DNA of 64,000 nt from NCBI GenBank assembly GCA_036399775.1, contig DASWMJ010000065.1, positions 8,210-72,209 on the forward strand, in the 5' to 3' direction. The DNA comes from JADMIH01 sp036399775. GTDB lineage: Bacteria; Chloroflexota; Chloroflexia; QHBQ01; JADMIH01. The position numbers were made by a program, and so were the translations under genes. This document shows, piece by piece, positions 48,451 to 57,157 of this stretch. Within the stretch, counting starts at the first letter, position 1; each line of letters begins with the position of its first letter. The notes under the pieces are model-generated. The model was given only the letters and a program-made list of their open reading frames with translations, made no database searches and was not told the DNA's origin.

Positions 48451-49056
48451 CTAATCTTCCGTGACTAAGACGAAGTTCTCTTTGGGCGCGCCGCAGTCGG
48501 GGCACTCGTCGGGCAGGTTCTCGGCCCTGGTGAGGAGATAGCCACAGTCGGTGCAGCGCCACACAAGCTGCATCAACTCGGTCCGGCCCGCTACAACCTG
48601 TCCGGATTGGAGCTTCGCGATGTCCATAGCCAGGTGGGGACGCGTAATCAGGCCAACCACCCGCCTGTTATCGTCTATCACTACGATAGGACGACGACCC
48701 ATCAGACCGCCACCGCCTTCTGTCCCTCCCGCGCCGGAGCCTGTGTCGCCCTGTGGGATCTCGCTCTTGTTAGGCACCTCTACAAGTGCGCTCTCTACGT
48801 CGTCGCTGACGTTCACGGTCTCGTAGGTGTTGCCCATGAAATCTTCGACGTGGCACTCCTGCGGGTTGTTGCCGGAGGCCGTGCAGCGCATCACGTCCTT
48901 ATCCATTATCACCCCGACCACTCGCCTGCCGTCCTGGCTGTCTACGACCGGGACAAGCGAAGTGTGCAGCTCATCAATCAGGCGCGCGGCCTGCGAGATA
49001 GTGTCGTGGGGTGTGACCACTGGGGGCTTGTCAATCATCACCTCGGTGACTTTCAT
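48451..49056 (-). CDS. CBS-pair protein with rubredoxin-like zinc ribbon
   Basis: 201 residues. CBS domain 1 (about 1-75: VTPHDTISQAARLIDELHTSLVPVVD, GVIMDKDVM), CBS domain 2 (about 75-155: PIVVIDDNRRVVGLITRPHLAMDIA) with a Gly-rich insertion (GSGAGGTEGGGG), and a C-terminal rubredoxin-type CTDCGYLL...CPDCGAPKENF. CBS pairs sense adenosyl ligands; the rubredoxin-like part suggests redox or metal sensing. Divergent from the thioredoxin reductase gene. Confidence 0.85.
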   Translation of the reverse strand: MKVTEVMIDKPPVVTPHDTISQAARLIDELHTSLVPVVDSQDGRRVVGVIMDKDVMRCTASGNNPQECHVEDFMGNTYETVNVSDDVESALVEVPNKSEIPQGDTGSGAGGTEGGGGLMGRRPIVVIDDNRRVVGLITRPHLAMDIAKLQSGQVVAGRTELMQLVWRCTDCGYLLTRAENLPDECPDCGAPKENFVLVTED

Positions 49057-49159
49057 TCGTATCTCCTTTGAGCGAGGGTTGTCGCCATCTTCAAACCGTA
49101 GCCTGAGCGTCGGGCCGATAGTCTGCGCATTATAGCATAGGGCATATAGGGGGGCAAGG

Positions 49160-49372
49160 CGAGGGGTTAGGGGTTAGGGGTTAGGGGTTAGGGATTAGCT
49201 GCTCCCAGGACAACACATCTAAATGGGAGAGGAGAACGAAACCGCCAAGACGCAAAGAGCGCCAAGAGGACGCCAAGTATTTTAAGGTAACGCGGTGCTG
49301 GCAATATCCCTAGTCTATACCTAACCCCTAACCCCTAACCCCTAAACCCTAAACCCTAATCCCTGGCCCCTT
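49160..49372. repeat. GGGTTAG heptamers flanking a GCCAAGACGCAAAG phrase
   Basis: About four GGGTTAG units (49163-49196) and about six CCCTAAC/CCCTAAA units (49320-49366) in opposite orientation, with CCGCCAAGACGCAAAGAGCGCCAAG between. The region from 49057 to 49406 holds no gene. Confidence 0.75.
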
Positions 49373-49406
49373 ACAGCCATGATATACTATAGATGAGGTG
49401 ATAAAT

Positions 49407-50597
49407 ATGGCTGACGCGCAATTGACCGTGTATGGCACGGCCTGGTGTTCTGATTGCAAGCGGACGAAGCAGTTCCTGGGGGAGCAGCGGGTTCGCTACA
49501 ACTGGGTGGACGTTGAGCAGGACAGCGAGGGGCTTGCTTACATCGAGCAGGTGCAAAACGGCAAACATTCCGTGCCCACGCTCCGGTTCCTGGATGGCAG
49601 CGCGTTGGTTGAGCCGAGCAACGCCGATCTTGCTCGTAAGCTGGGCATCTCGACACGCGCTAAATCGGAGTTCTATGATGTGATAATGATAGGCGGTGGG
49701 CCTGCCAGCCTTACAGCAGCCCTTTACACGGCTCGCGAGGGGCTATCTACGCTCATCATCGAGAAGGCGGGGCTGGGAGGCCAGGCAGGCATCACCGAGC
49801 AACTCGACAACTTCCCCGGCTTCCCGGAGGGCGTCAGTGGCGATGACTTCGCCCGCCGCCTGGTCGCGCAGGCGAGGCGATTCGACGTGGAGATGGTTTC
49901 GGCGCAGGCCGTGACCGACATCCGCGAAGACGGCGATTATCGCGTGGTGGAGACCGAGGACGGTCACGTTTATACCGCGAAGGCCGTGCTAATAGCCACA
50001 GGCTCGCGGTACAAGCGCCTGGGAGTGCCGGGCGAGGACGAGCTAATAGGGTCGAGCGTTCACTATTGCGCCACCTGTGACGGTCCATTCTATAAAGGGA
50101 AGAACGTCTTGGTGATAGGGGGCGGCAACAGCGCGGCGGAGGAGGGTGTGTTCCTCACCAACTTCGCGAAGCAAGTTACGATGCTGGTGCGCGGTGATAA
50201 GCTGGCCGCCAGCCAGGTAGCCACTGACAAAGTAGCTGAGAAGGAGCAAATCAGCGTGCTCTACAACTCGGAAGTCGCTGAATTACGGGGCGCTCCCAGG
50301 CTCGCGGAAGTACTCATCAAGGACCGCACGTCGGGGCAGACGCGCACGTTGGAGCCGAAGCCCGACGGCATATTCGTCTTTATCGGCCTGTCGCCAAACA
50401 GCGAGTTCCTACCCGCGTCAATAAAGAAGGACGCGCAGGGCTTCATCATGACCTCTCCCATGTTGGAGACGAGCATGCCCGGCGTGTTCGCCGCCGGGGA
50501 CGTGCGCCTGGGGAGCACCAAGCAGGCCGCCTCGGCTGCGGGTGAAGGTGCGACCGCTGCCCTGATGATACGAGATTATTTGCGTAGGAAGGGATAG
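49407..50597 (+). CDS. Thioredoxin reductase fused to N-terminal glutaredoxin
   Basis: 396 residues. Residues 1-80 are a glutaredoxin/NrdH-like domain with active site CSDC (14-17) and HSVPTLRFLDG (cis-Pro). Residues 88-396 are a thioredoxin reductase: FAD site MIGGGPASLTAALYTAREG, redox pair CATCDGPF, NAD(P)H site VIGGGNSAAEEGVFL and FAAGDVRLGSTKQA. Electrons probably pass from NADPH through FAD and the Cys pair to the attached glutaredoxin. GAGGTG precedes the ATG. Similar fusions exist but the ordinary enzyme lacks the added domain. Confidence 0.92.
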   Translation: MADAQLTVYGTAWCSDCKRTKQFLGEQRVRYNWVDVEQDSEGLAYIEQVQNGKHSVPTLRFLDGSALVEPSNADLARKLGISTRAKSEFYDVIMIGGGPASLTAALYTAREGLSTLIIEKAGLGGQAGITEQLDNFPGFPEGVSGDDFARRLVAQARRFDVEMVSAQAVTDIREDGDYRVVETEDGHVYTAKAVLIATGSRYKRLGVPGEDELIGSSVHYCATCDGPFYKGKNVLVIGGGNSAAEEGVFLTNFAKQVTMLVRGDKLAASQVATDKVAEKEQISVLYNSEVAELRGAPRLAEVLIKDRTSGQTRTLEPKPDGIFVFIGLSPNSEFLPASIKKDAQGFIMTSPMLETSMPGVFAAGDVRLGSTKQAASAAGEGATAALMIRDYLRRKG

Positions 50598-50617
50598 GGG
50601 TCAGCAATGCCCACATC

Positions 50618-50733
50618 GCCCGGCGACTAAAGTCGGGCAACAAATACAAAGTCGCCCTGCGGCGACTATTCTCCCCAATATAGTCCGCGTAGGCGGACTT
50701 CGTTTGCGTAGCCCGTGACTTTAGTCGCCGGGC
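50618..50733. repeat. Compound palindrome GCCCGGCGACT (copy 2)
   Basis: GCCCGGCGACTAAAGTCGGGC at the left, inner palindromes GTCGCCCTGCGGCGAC and GTCCGCGTAGGCGGAC, and ...GACTTTAGTCGCCGGGC at the right. Lies between convergent genes. Confidence 0.8.
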
Positions 50734-50780
50734 GATGCTCGGATAAGATGAATCAACTTGGAAGCCCACCAAGTTTAGCC

Positions 50781-51452
50781 TTATGACAACCTTTCGCGGC
50801 GTGCCTCTATGCGCTGCATGGCGCTATCCGCTAGACCTGCCTGGCGCAACTCCTCGCCGGAGAAGGCGCACAGCGCGTCGAGGGCTATTTCCGCCACCCA
50901 GGGATCGTCTTCGAGGGCCACAGCCAGGGCGGGTATTGCCTGCGTTATGCGCATTTTGCCCACGTCGTAGGCGGCATTGGCGCGGGCTTCCGCGCTCTCC
51001 CCTTCGGTAATCGTGTGGGTGAGGAGGCCGGGCAGCACCCTGTCGGCGCGTGTCGGGTCGGAGAGGCTGTACCCCTCCATGAGTATGCCCAGGTTGAGCG
51101 ATAGCCGGTCCTCGCCCAGCGCCCATAGCAACGCCTTTACTTCACCTGAAGTGTAGTCGCGATCTTCGGGCGTAAGCTCCGCGAAGTCGGGATCGGCAGC
51201 CATCTTCTCCCTGACCGCAATCAGCCTGTCGCGCACGATTATTGCCACCCTATCTCCGTCAGGCTCGACGCGGGCTACCTGCGCGATCTTCTCAAGAGTG
51301 GCTATCTCCTCCCCCAGCAGGCGCACTTCGATTTCCAGACGCTGCCGCCTTTCCTCCGACAGGTCGAGCCTGTCAAGCTGGCGCTGGTAGCCTCTGTAGC
51401 TGAGCCGGAGTTGGTCTATTCTGCTGCGTATCTCGTTGTGGCTCACCGTCAT
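50781..51452 (-). CDS. Coiled-coil and HEAT-like helical protein
   Basis: 223 residues. N-terminal coiled coil (about 1-60, charged heptads LSYRGYQRQLDRLDLSEERRQRLEIEVRLL), then helices resembling HEAT repeats (YDVGKMRITQAIPALAVALEDDPWVAEIALDALCAF). Cytoplasmic; function unknown. Its 3' end lies next to a compound palindrome. Confidence 0.7.
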   Translation of the reverse strand: MTVSHNEIRSRIDQLRLSYRGYQRQLDRLDLSEERRQRLEIEVRLLGEEIATLEKIAQVARVEPDGDRVAIIVRDRLIAVREKMAADPDFAELTPEDRDYTSGEVKALLWALGEDRLSLNLGILMEGYSLSDPTRADRVLPGLLTHTITEGESAEARANAAYDVGKMRITQAIPALAVALEDDPWVAEIALDALCAFSGEELRQAGLADSAMQRIEARRERLS

Positions 51453-51531
51453 ATGCGGTCCCTCGTTGTTGACGCTCCAGGGGCGTTATGCAATAATCAC
51501 TTGCGTAATTATATACCGCAGGAGGGAAGAC

Positions 51532-51744
51532 TTGGCTAGTAAGCGCGCCCCTGGTGGCTCTGGCCGCCGCACCTTGTCTCTGCTAGTGATGGCGTTGGGC
51601 GCTCTGGTGCTCACCAGTATGCCGCTAGCCTTCGCGTTCTTCGCTTTCTCAGGCGAGAGAACGCAGGTACAGGGCATCTTTGTGATAGCGTCGGCCACAG
51701 TGGGGATGGCGCTCGTGGTGATAGGCGCGGCGCTCCGGGACTGA
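51532..51744 (+). CDS. Small two-helix membrane protein
   Basis: 70 residues from a TTG with AGGAGGG 6 bases upstream; longer readings have no ribosome site. Basic N-terminus (SKRAPGGSGRR) and two membrane helices (about 15-38 and 46-66). No family recognised. Confidence 0.65.
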   Translation: MASKRAPGGSGRRTLSLLVMALGALVLTSMPLAFAFFAFSGERTQVQGIFVIASATVGMALVVIGAALRD

Positions 51745-51849
51745 GTATATTGCGTTACAGATTGTTTGTTAGAGTAGCCTGGTATCGCAGCAGTCAAATC
51801 TGCTGGCCGAGCACAGCCCCGTATTCCTATCCCTAGAATCGAGGCCATC

Positions 51850-52620
51850 TTGCCTGAACCCTTCCAATCACCCCTCTTCGCGCTGCTGGTTATAGGCGTG
51901 GTAGTTGTGGCCCTCCTCACGGTCTTCGCCTGGTTAGGGGCGGTACGCCGTCCCGTACCACTTGAAGCTAACACTAGCTCGCCCGCGCCCATGCCCACCC
52001 CGGCGGAAGAGCCACCCCTGGTCTACGCAGCAATCGGCGCATCGGACGTAGAGGGCGTGGGAGCGAGCGACCCTTCTACCCAGAGTTGGGTGAATATGCT
52101 GCACAAGAAGATGCCGGAGAGCACGCGCTTCGTTCGCCTGGGTCGCGGGGGCATCATATTGCGCGAGGCCAACCAGGTGGAGGTACCGGGCGCAGTGGCA
52201 GCCCAGCCGGACATCGTTACAATGTGGAACTGCGTGAATGATGCGATGCGCGGTATCCCACTGGCAGACTATGTCAAGGACTTCAACGCCGCGCTTGCCC
52301 GTCTCACGCGGGACACGAACGCCCAAATAGTAGTGCTAAATCTCCCCGACATAAGTATCCTGACGAGCGGTATGATTGACACCCAGCAGCGGGCGCTTAT
52401 CCAGGGCGGCATACGCCAGTGGAACAAGACTATGTCGGACGCGGCGGCCTCCTACGGCGGCAGGGTGACGGTTGTGGACATCTATCCAATCAGCAACGAA
52501 GTGCTCGACCACCCTGAATATATCTCAGCCGACAACTTCCACCCAAGCAGCGCCGGATACAGGCGTCTTGCCGAGGTGGTGTGGGAGACTATCGAGCAAA
52601 AGGGACTGCTGAGGCGGTAG
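51850..52620 (+). CDS. Membrane-anchored SGNH/GDSL-family hydrolase
   Basis: 256 residues with one N-terminal helix (about 8-30), then the SGNH blocks: GASDVEGVGA (Ser in the GDS position), GRGG (Gly block), WNCVND (Asn block) and DNFHPSSAGYRRLA (catalytic Asp-His). It likely hydrolyses an ester outside the membrane; substrate unknown. TTG start with CGAGG nearby. Confidence 0.85.
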   Translation: MPEPFQSPLFALLVIGVVVVALLTVFAWLGAVRRPVPLEANTSSPAPMPTPAEEPPLVYAAIGASDVEGVGASDPSTQSWVNMLHKKMPESTRFVRLGRGGIILREANQVEVPGAVAAQPDIVTMWNCVNDAMRGIPLADYVKDFNAALARLTRDTNAQIVVLNLPDISILTSGMIDTQQRALIQGGIRQWNKTMSDAAASYGGRVTVVDIYPISNEVLDHPEYISADNFHPSSAGYRRLAEVVWETIEQKGLLRR

Positions 52621-52667
52621 GGGCCAACGACAAATATCAAGTTAAATCTTGACAGTCCGTCTAGCCC

Positions 52668-52783
52668 CTGTCATTCTGAGCGCAGCGAAGAATCTCGCTC
52701 CTCGCGTAGATGCTCGGTCAGGCTTCACAGGGCAAGATAATGCGCGAGGGACGAGATTCTTCGCTGCGCTCAGAATGACAAGG
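52668..52783. repeat. Inverted element, TGTCATTCTGAGCG family (copy 2)
   Basis: Arms 52669-52697 and 52752-52780 pair perfectly (TGTCATTCTGAGCGC...). Inner part CTCCTCGCGTAGATGCT is shared with copy 1 at 15601. Confidence 0.75.
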
Positions 52784-52869
52784 ATGGTGGGGCTTGCTGA
52801 AGGATAGAGCTTACTTTTTGGGTCTGCTCTAGGTAGGATCACAGCCATTGTGTTTTCTGGAAGGACACC

Positions 52870-53676
52870 ATGACGGATAGGGGAGATAGAGCCTCCAGCG
52901 ACAAAGATGCGTTGCTGGCGCGCTACTACGACCTGGAATACAGGGAGTATGCAGGCGACCTGGATTTCTATGCGCAGTACGCGCTGGCCCTGGACCCCCG
53001 CAAACAGTTGCCCGTCCTTGAGTTAGGCTGTGGCACGGGGCGCATCCTCTTCGCGCTGGCAAAGGCAGGATTCGATGTGGTGGGCGTGGATAGCTCTCAA
53101 GCGATGCTGGACGTAGCTGCGGGGCATTTGAAGGCGAGCGGCGGTGTATCCAGGCGGGTGACGCTGGTGCGGTCGGATATGCGCCACCTGGAAGGCGTAC
53201 CGGAATGGCCTTTCAACATGGCTTTCTGCGCGCTCAACACCTTCTCTTATCTTACCTCAACCGAGGACCAGCTCTCTATGCTATCGTGCGTGCGGTCTCG
53301 CCTGGTGCAGCATGGCATCCTCATTCTTGACCTCACGCCGCCACTGCCCCACCTGCTGCCTCCATCAAGTGGCGAGATGGTTTACCAGGGGAGCTACCGT
53401 GACAAAGAGCAGCAGGCAGCTATCCACAAGCTGGTCGCGAGCGTGGCCGACGATGCCACACAGACGCATCAAGTTACCATCTTCTACGACCGCGAAAGGG
53501 AAGACGGCACGCTCTCACGCCTGACGCAACAGCTTACTATGAGGTGGACTGGCCGCTACGAGATGGAGTTGCTGCTGAAACTCGCGGGATATAAGGTAGA
53601 GCAGATTTACGGTTGCTACGAGCTTGAGCAGTACGGCCAGGGCAGCGAGCGGATGATCTTCGTGGCGCGCACTTAG
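52870..53676 (+). CDS. Class I SAM-dependent methyltransferase
   Basis: 268 residues. SAM-binding motif I VLELGCGTGRILFALAKAGFDVVGVDSS (about 47), motif II region VRSDMRHLE and post-motif FCALNTFSYLTS. The C-terminal half has the beta-strand insert seen in Methyltransf_25 type enzymes. Substrate unknown. Start ATG with GGAAGGA upstream. Confidence 0.87.
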   Translation: MTDRGDRASSDKDALLARYYDLEYREYAGDLDFYAQYALALDPRKQLPVLELGCGTGRILFALAKAGFDVVGVDSSQAMLDVAAGHLKASGGVSRRVTLVRSDMRHLEGVPEWPFNMAFCALNTFSYLTSTEDQLSMLSCVRSRLVQHGILILDLTPPLPHLLPPSSGEMVYQGSYRDKEQQAAIHKLVASVADDATQTHQVTIFYDREREDGTLSRLTQQLTMRWTGRYEMELLLKLAGYKVEQIYGCYELEQYGQGSERMIFVART

Positions 53677-53722
53677 CTTGGGATTTCTTTTACTCAAGGC
53701 TGAATCATCCTCCCTGGACACC

Positions 53723-53847
53723 GCCCGGCGAATAAATTCGCGGGCTACGCAAACGAAGTCCGCATAGGCGGTCTATGCTAGATAGAGTATTAGGGTAGTC
53801 GCCGAAGGGCGACTTTGTATTCGTTGCCCGCGACTTCAGTCGCCGGG
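53723..53847. repeat. Compound palindrome GCCCGGCGACT (copy 3)
   Basis: Same layout as copies 1, 2 and 4: GCCCGGCGA..., GAAGTCCGCATAGGCGG, GTCGCCGAAGGGCGAC and ...CAGTCGCCGGGC. Lies between convergent genes. Confidence 0.8.
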
Positions 53848-53864
53848 CAAGGGCTGGCACTCCA

Positions 53865-54542
53865 TCAGCTAAAGATGCTGCGGCTCGCCACAAGCTCGTC
53901 CAGGTCGTTCACAGTCACACCGGCAAGGCTCTCCACAACCTTATGCGCGCCTGCTTCAATGAGGACCTGCCTGGCCTGCGTGTTGGTCACTGCCAGTACA
54001 GCCGCGCCCGCCCTGACGCCTGCCCGCACTCCCGCAGGCGCATCTTCTATAACCACGCCGTAGCGCGGTGCCACGCCCAGGCGCTCGAAAGCCATCAGGA
54101 ATACCTGCGGGTCGGGCTTGCCGCGTGATACGTCATCCCCCGAAGCGATAGCGTCAATATAGCCTCCGGTCCCCGTCGCGGACAGTAGCAATTCGATGTT
54201 TTTCATAGGGGCAGACGAGCCTATCGCCTGCTTCCACCCTCTCATTCGTAGCGCGGCCATCAACTCCACCACGCCGGGAAGCGCCTTGAGGGTAGCGGCC
54301 TCTTTACGGAAATAGCCTTCTTTACTATCTGTCATCTCGGTGATGCGCGCTTCGTCGGTCACGTTCCAGAGGGAAGTGATGATGTCTGTGTTATGCCTGC
54401 CGAAGATCGTGCGAAAGTCATGGTCAGGGTCATAATGCACGCCGAAGTCGCGGGCCATCATGCTCCACGAGGCATTGTGGGCCTCCCCACTGTCCACTAT
54501 CACGCCATCCAGGTCCCACACAACAGCTTTCTGAGTAACCAT
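53865..54542 (-). CDS. HAD-superfamily hydrolase, beta-phosphoglucomutase-like
   Basis: 225 residues. HAD motif I VVWDLDGVIVDSG (nucleophile Asp and DxD), motif II GSSAPMKN (Ser), Lys in SRGKPDPQVFL and motif IV VIEDAPAGVRAG (Asp). The helical cap and GKPDP motif place it with beta-phosphoglucomutase and related sugar-phosphate phosphatases. Substrate not determinable. Confidence 0.9.
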   Translation of the reverse strand: MVTQKAVVWDLDGVIVDSGEAHNASWSMMARDFGVHYDPDHDFRTIFGRHNTDIITSLWNVTDEARITEMTDSKEGYFRKEAATLKALPGVVELMAALRMRGWKQAIGSSAPMKNIELLLSATGTGGYIDAIASGDDVSRGKPDPQVFLMAFERLGVAPRYGVVIEDAPAGVRAGVRAGAAVLAVTNTQARQVLIEAGAHKVVESLAGVTVNDLDELVASRSIFS

Positions 54543-54598
54543 AATCCTTTAGCCCACCCTAGCAAATGAAAACAACATCAGCTTCTGACCCCTGATCC

Positions 54599-55069
54599 CT
54601 ACAGGTTGATAATTTCCGCGCTCGCCGTGCCACCCGACAGAGTAAGAAGCGCCGCCGAGAGCGTGCCGTCGAACCGGGGCTGCGTGCCCGCCGACCCTGG
54701 GTTGAGGAAGAGCACGCCTTCCACCTCTTCAAGCAGGGCGATATGGCTGTGGCCGCAAATCGCTACGCCCGGCTTTGGGTCGGGCAGCCTGGGGAGCCAT
54801 ATGCGGGGCTTGCCTCCTATGTGCGTCATATAGACATCCACATCCTCCCAGGTAACGCGGATGTCTTCGGGCAAATCAGCCGCCCTACCATTACCGTCTA
54901 CGTTGCCACGCACCGCGAGTACGGGAGCCACCCCGGCAAGCTTACCTATCACCTCATAAGCGCCCACGTCGCCCGCGTGCAGTATCAATTCCACCCCTGC
55001 CTCCCGCAATATGGACAAGAGGCGCGGGTGCAGCGTGCCGTGCGTATCCGATATGACCCCGATAAGCAT
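54599..55069 (-). CDS. YfcE-type metallophosphoesterase
   Basis: 156 residues. Metal-binding motifs of the YfcE/MJ0936 family: GVISDTHG (Asp-x-His), HAGDVG (Asp), VRGNVD (Asn), THIGGKP and CGHSH (Gly-His-x-His). Hydrolyses phosphodiesters in vitro in related proteins; cellular role unclear. Followed by an unrelated minus-strand hydrolase gene upstream. Confidence 0.92.
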   Translation of the reverse strand: MLIGVISDTHGTLHPRLLSILREAGVELILHAGDVGAYEVIGKLAGVAPVLAVRGNVDGNGRAADLPEDIRVTWEDVDVYMTHIGGKPRIWLPRLPDPKPGVAICGHSHIALLEEVEGVLFLNPGSAGTQPRFDGTLSAALLTLSGGTASAEIINL

Positions 55070-55095
55070 AATTCTGTCTCAATCAACATTTCTGG

Positions 55096-55188
55096 CGTAG
55101 GGGCGACCCACCGGGTCGCCCTGGTGGGTATGGCGTACCAACTTGGCGTGTGACCCCGGACAGGGCGACCCACCGGGTCGCCCCTACG
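55096..55188. repeat. Paired GGGGCGACCCACCGGGTCGCCC palindrome
   Basis: Two copies (55096-55121 and 55163-55188) of a self-complementary unit GGGCGACCC-ACC-GGGTCGCCC in inverted orientation, with CGTAG/CTACG at the outer ends. It sits between the YfcE gene and the end of the glycoside hydrolase gene and may terminate transcription. Confidence 0.7.
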
Positions 55189-55192
55189 TAAT

Positions 55193-57124
55193 TTATGGCT
55201 TGTAAATCTGCCTACCTAGCAACCCCAGCAATACGTCGTATGGAGGCTGGTTCTCAGGGTGGTACTCGAACCTGGCTCGCTCGAAGTATTGTACTACGTA
55301 TTGCTTGCCGTCGGTGCCGCGCTCCTCGAACTGGTCGGAGAGGGGGAGGCCCACTACGGGCACGCCCAGCTTGCGCCATCGCTCAAGGAAGCGGCCCCAC
55401 ACGCAATGGCCCGTCTCCGGCGAGCAAACGGCCTCCGCGCTCTCAGGCGGGGGGATGCGGGGGAACGTTCTCCCACGCGCTAGCTGGCTGCCCAGCAGTC
55501 CGAGCAATACCTCCGACTGCGTACCTTTGTACTCAGGGTGGTATTCGAAGCGGGCGCGCTCGAACCACTGCACGATATACTGCTTGCCGTCGGTGGGACT
55601 CTTTTCGAACCGCTCGGCGCTGATGGGGTAGCCGAAGAGGGCAAGGCCGCCGTTGTTCTGCCAGTAGGGGGCGAACCGCTCGGAAGGCTTGAACCCGGTG
55701 GGCGATGCGCTATCGCGGGCGGGATCGAGGTCGCTGAAAAGCTTATCGCCCGGCTCTACCAGGTAGATAGGGTCCTCACTGATGGAGACGCTTACCGCCC
55801 CGTTGCTCACCTGGGCATCAATCTTCTGACCGCGAGACGTGAGCGCCTGCACGGTGGCCTTTTCGACCGGCACGCTCACCGTCTCCGCGCCGCCGATCTT
55901 CCAGATGACGTGTATCGTGTCGCCATCCCTCGTGAATTTGTAGTGGTAGCGGTCGAACTGCGGCTGCCACCTGTTCGTCACCTGCCTCATGAGCGGCCCC
56001 TGCGCCTGGAAAGTGGCCCCTTCAAGCTGCCGGCTCATCACCCTGTAGGCGACCAGCGCGGGCTTGTAGCTGAGGTCGTTTCGCATGAGGCTCATATTGC
56101 CCCACAGGTCGCCCGGCCCGGCGTTGAACTTGTCCTTCAACTGGAAGTAGGCGAAGTGCGTTACGTTGGGCGCGGACATGGCGATTGCATAGAGGCGCAC
56201 CAGGCGGCGGGACTGCTCTTCCTCGCTCACGCCCAGGTTGCCGCACGCGCAGGTGGAATAGCCGTGCTCGGTTATCCAAATCTCCTTGTTGGGCGCGCCG
56301 TGCGCTTGCAGCCATTTGTAGCTCATGTCGAGGCGGTACTGGAAGTTCTGCACGACCGTCTTGGGGTCGGTGCTCTCAGGCGGGCGGTCGGGCATGTAGG
56401 GGTGGATGGAGAGCACGTCGAAGTTGAGCTTGCCGCCCGACGCCGCTACCACCTGATCGAGGAAGGCCATGCCGCCGTTATTGGTGTCGTGTATGGAGAG
56501 GCCGCCGATAAGCACGATAGCCTGCGGGTTGGCCCGCTTGATGGCGGCGTAGCTGCCCGCGAGCATCTGGGCGTAGATGGCGGGCCGGTCACAGCCGCCG
56601 CACCTGAAGGTGATCTCCACATCCGGCTCGTTCCAGATCTCCCACACGTCAATCTTGCCCCTGTAGTGCAGGGCTGCCTCGTATGAGAAGTCTACGAAGT
56701 CCTGCACGTTGGCGGGTACGTGCCAGTACCAGTCGGGTGTGCTGCGCGGCACGCCGGACGCCCAGTAGGGTGTGGTCTGGACCGAGCCGATGACGTTTAT
56801 CCCACGCCCCACCAGCTCGTTTATCCAGAAGTCCATGCCCGACCAGTTGTAGGTGCCCTTCTTATCCGGCTCAAGGTTCGCCCACGACAACTCCTCCCGG
56901 CTCCACTTCACGCCCGCGTCCTGCGCCTCCTTCAAGAGCGCGTACCGCTCCTCTTTGGGACGCTCCTGCCCCGTGATGTAAAGGTTCATCCCGAAGAACG
57001 AACGGTTAGGCAAGGGCGAGGCGAGCGCAGGACTTGCGGGCGCAACGCCGCCGTAAGGGAGCAGGTTAGCCGCAAGAAAAACGAAAGTGAGCAAGAGGGC
57101 CAACGCGCGCGTGAATGAAGTCAT
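55193..57124 (-). CDS. Secreted glycoside hydrolase (clan GH-A, GH39-like) with two YW/FER repeats
   Basis: 643 residues from the inner ATG; signal peptide to about 30. The TIM-barrel catalytic part (to about 480) shows SREELSWANLEPDKKGTYNW, the acid/base Glu in VWEIWNEPDVE and the nucleophile Glu in IWITEHGYST, as in GH39/GH5-type enzymes. The C-terminal 150 residues hold two YW/FER repeats (GGLALFGYPIS, VQWFERARFEYHPE; and GRFLERWRKLG, VQYFERARFEYHPEN). Probably acts on an extracellular polysaccharide, with the repeats as attachment or binding modules. Confidence 0.87.
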   Translation of the reverse strand: MTSFTRALALLLTFVFLAANLLPYGGVAPASPALASPLPNRSFFGMNLYITGQERPKEERYALLKEAQDAGVKWSREELSWANLEPDKKGTYNWSGMDFWINELVGRGINVIGSVQTTPYWASGVPRSTPDWYWHVPANVQDFVDFSYEAALHYRGKIDVWEIWNEPDVEITFRCGGCDRPAIYAQMLAGSYAAIKRANPQAIVLIGGLSIHDTNNGGMAFLDQVVAASGGKLNFDVLSIHPYMPDRPPESTDPKTVVQNFQYRLDMSYKWLQAHGAPNKEIWITEHGYSTCACGNLGVSEEEQSRRLVRLYAIAMSAPNVTHFAYFQLKDKFNAGPGDLWGNMSLMRNDLSYKPALVAYRVMSRQLEGATFQAQGPLMRQVTNRWQPQFDRYHYKFTRDGDTIHVIWKIGGAETVSVPVEKATVQALTSRGQKIDAQVSNGAVSVSISEDPIYLVEPGDKLFSDLDPARDSASPTGFKPSERFAPYWQNNGGLALFGYPISAERFEKSPTDGKQYIVQWFERARFEYHPEYKGTQSEVLLGLLGSQLARGRTFPRIPPPESAEAVCSPETGHCVWGRFLERWRKLGVPVVGLPLSDQFEERGTDGKQYVVQYFERARFEYHPENQPPYDVLLGLLGRQIYKP

Positions 57125-57157
57125 GGGGAAGTAACTCGAATCTAGGAAGCAAAGCAA

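Noticed and set aside
55538..56686. 382-codon open frame on the plus strand
   Set aside because: Antisense to the glycoside hydrolase, which has catalytic motifs and a signal peptide.
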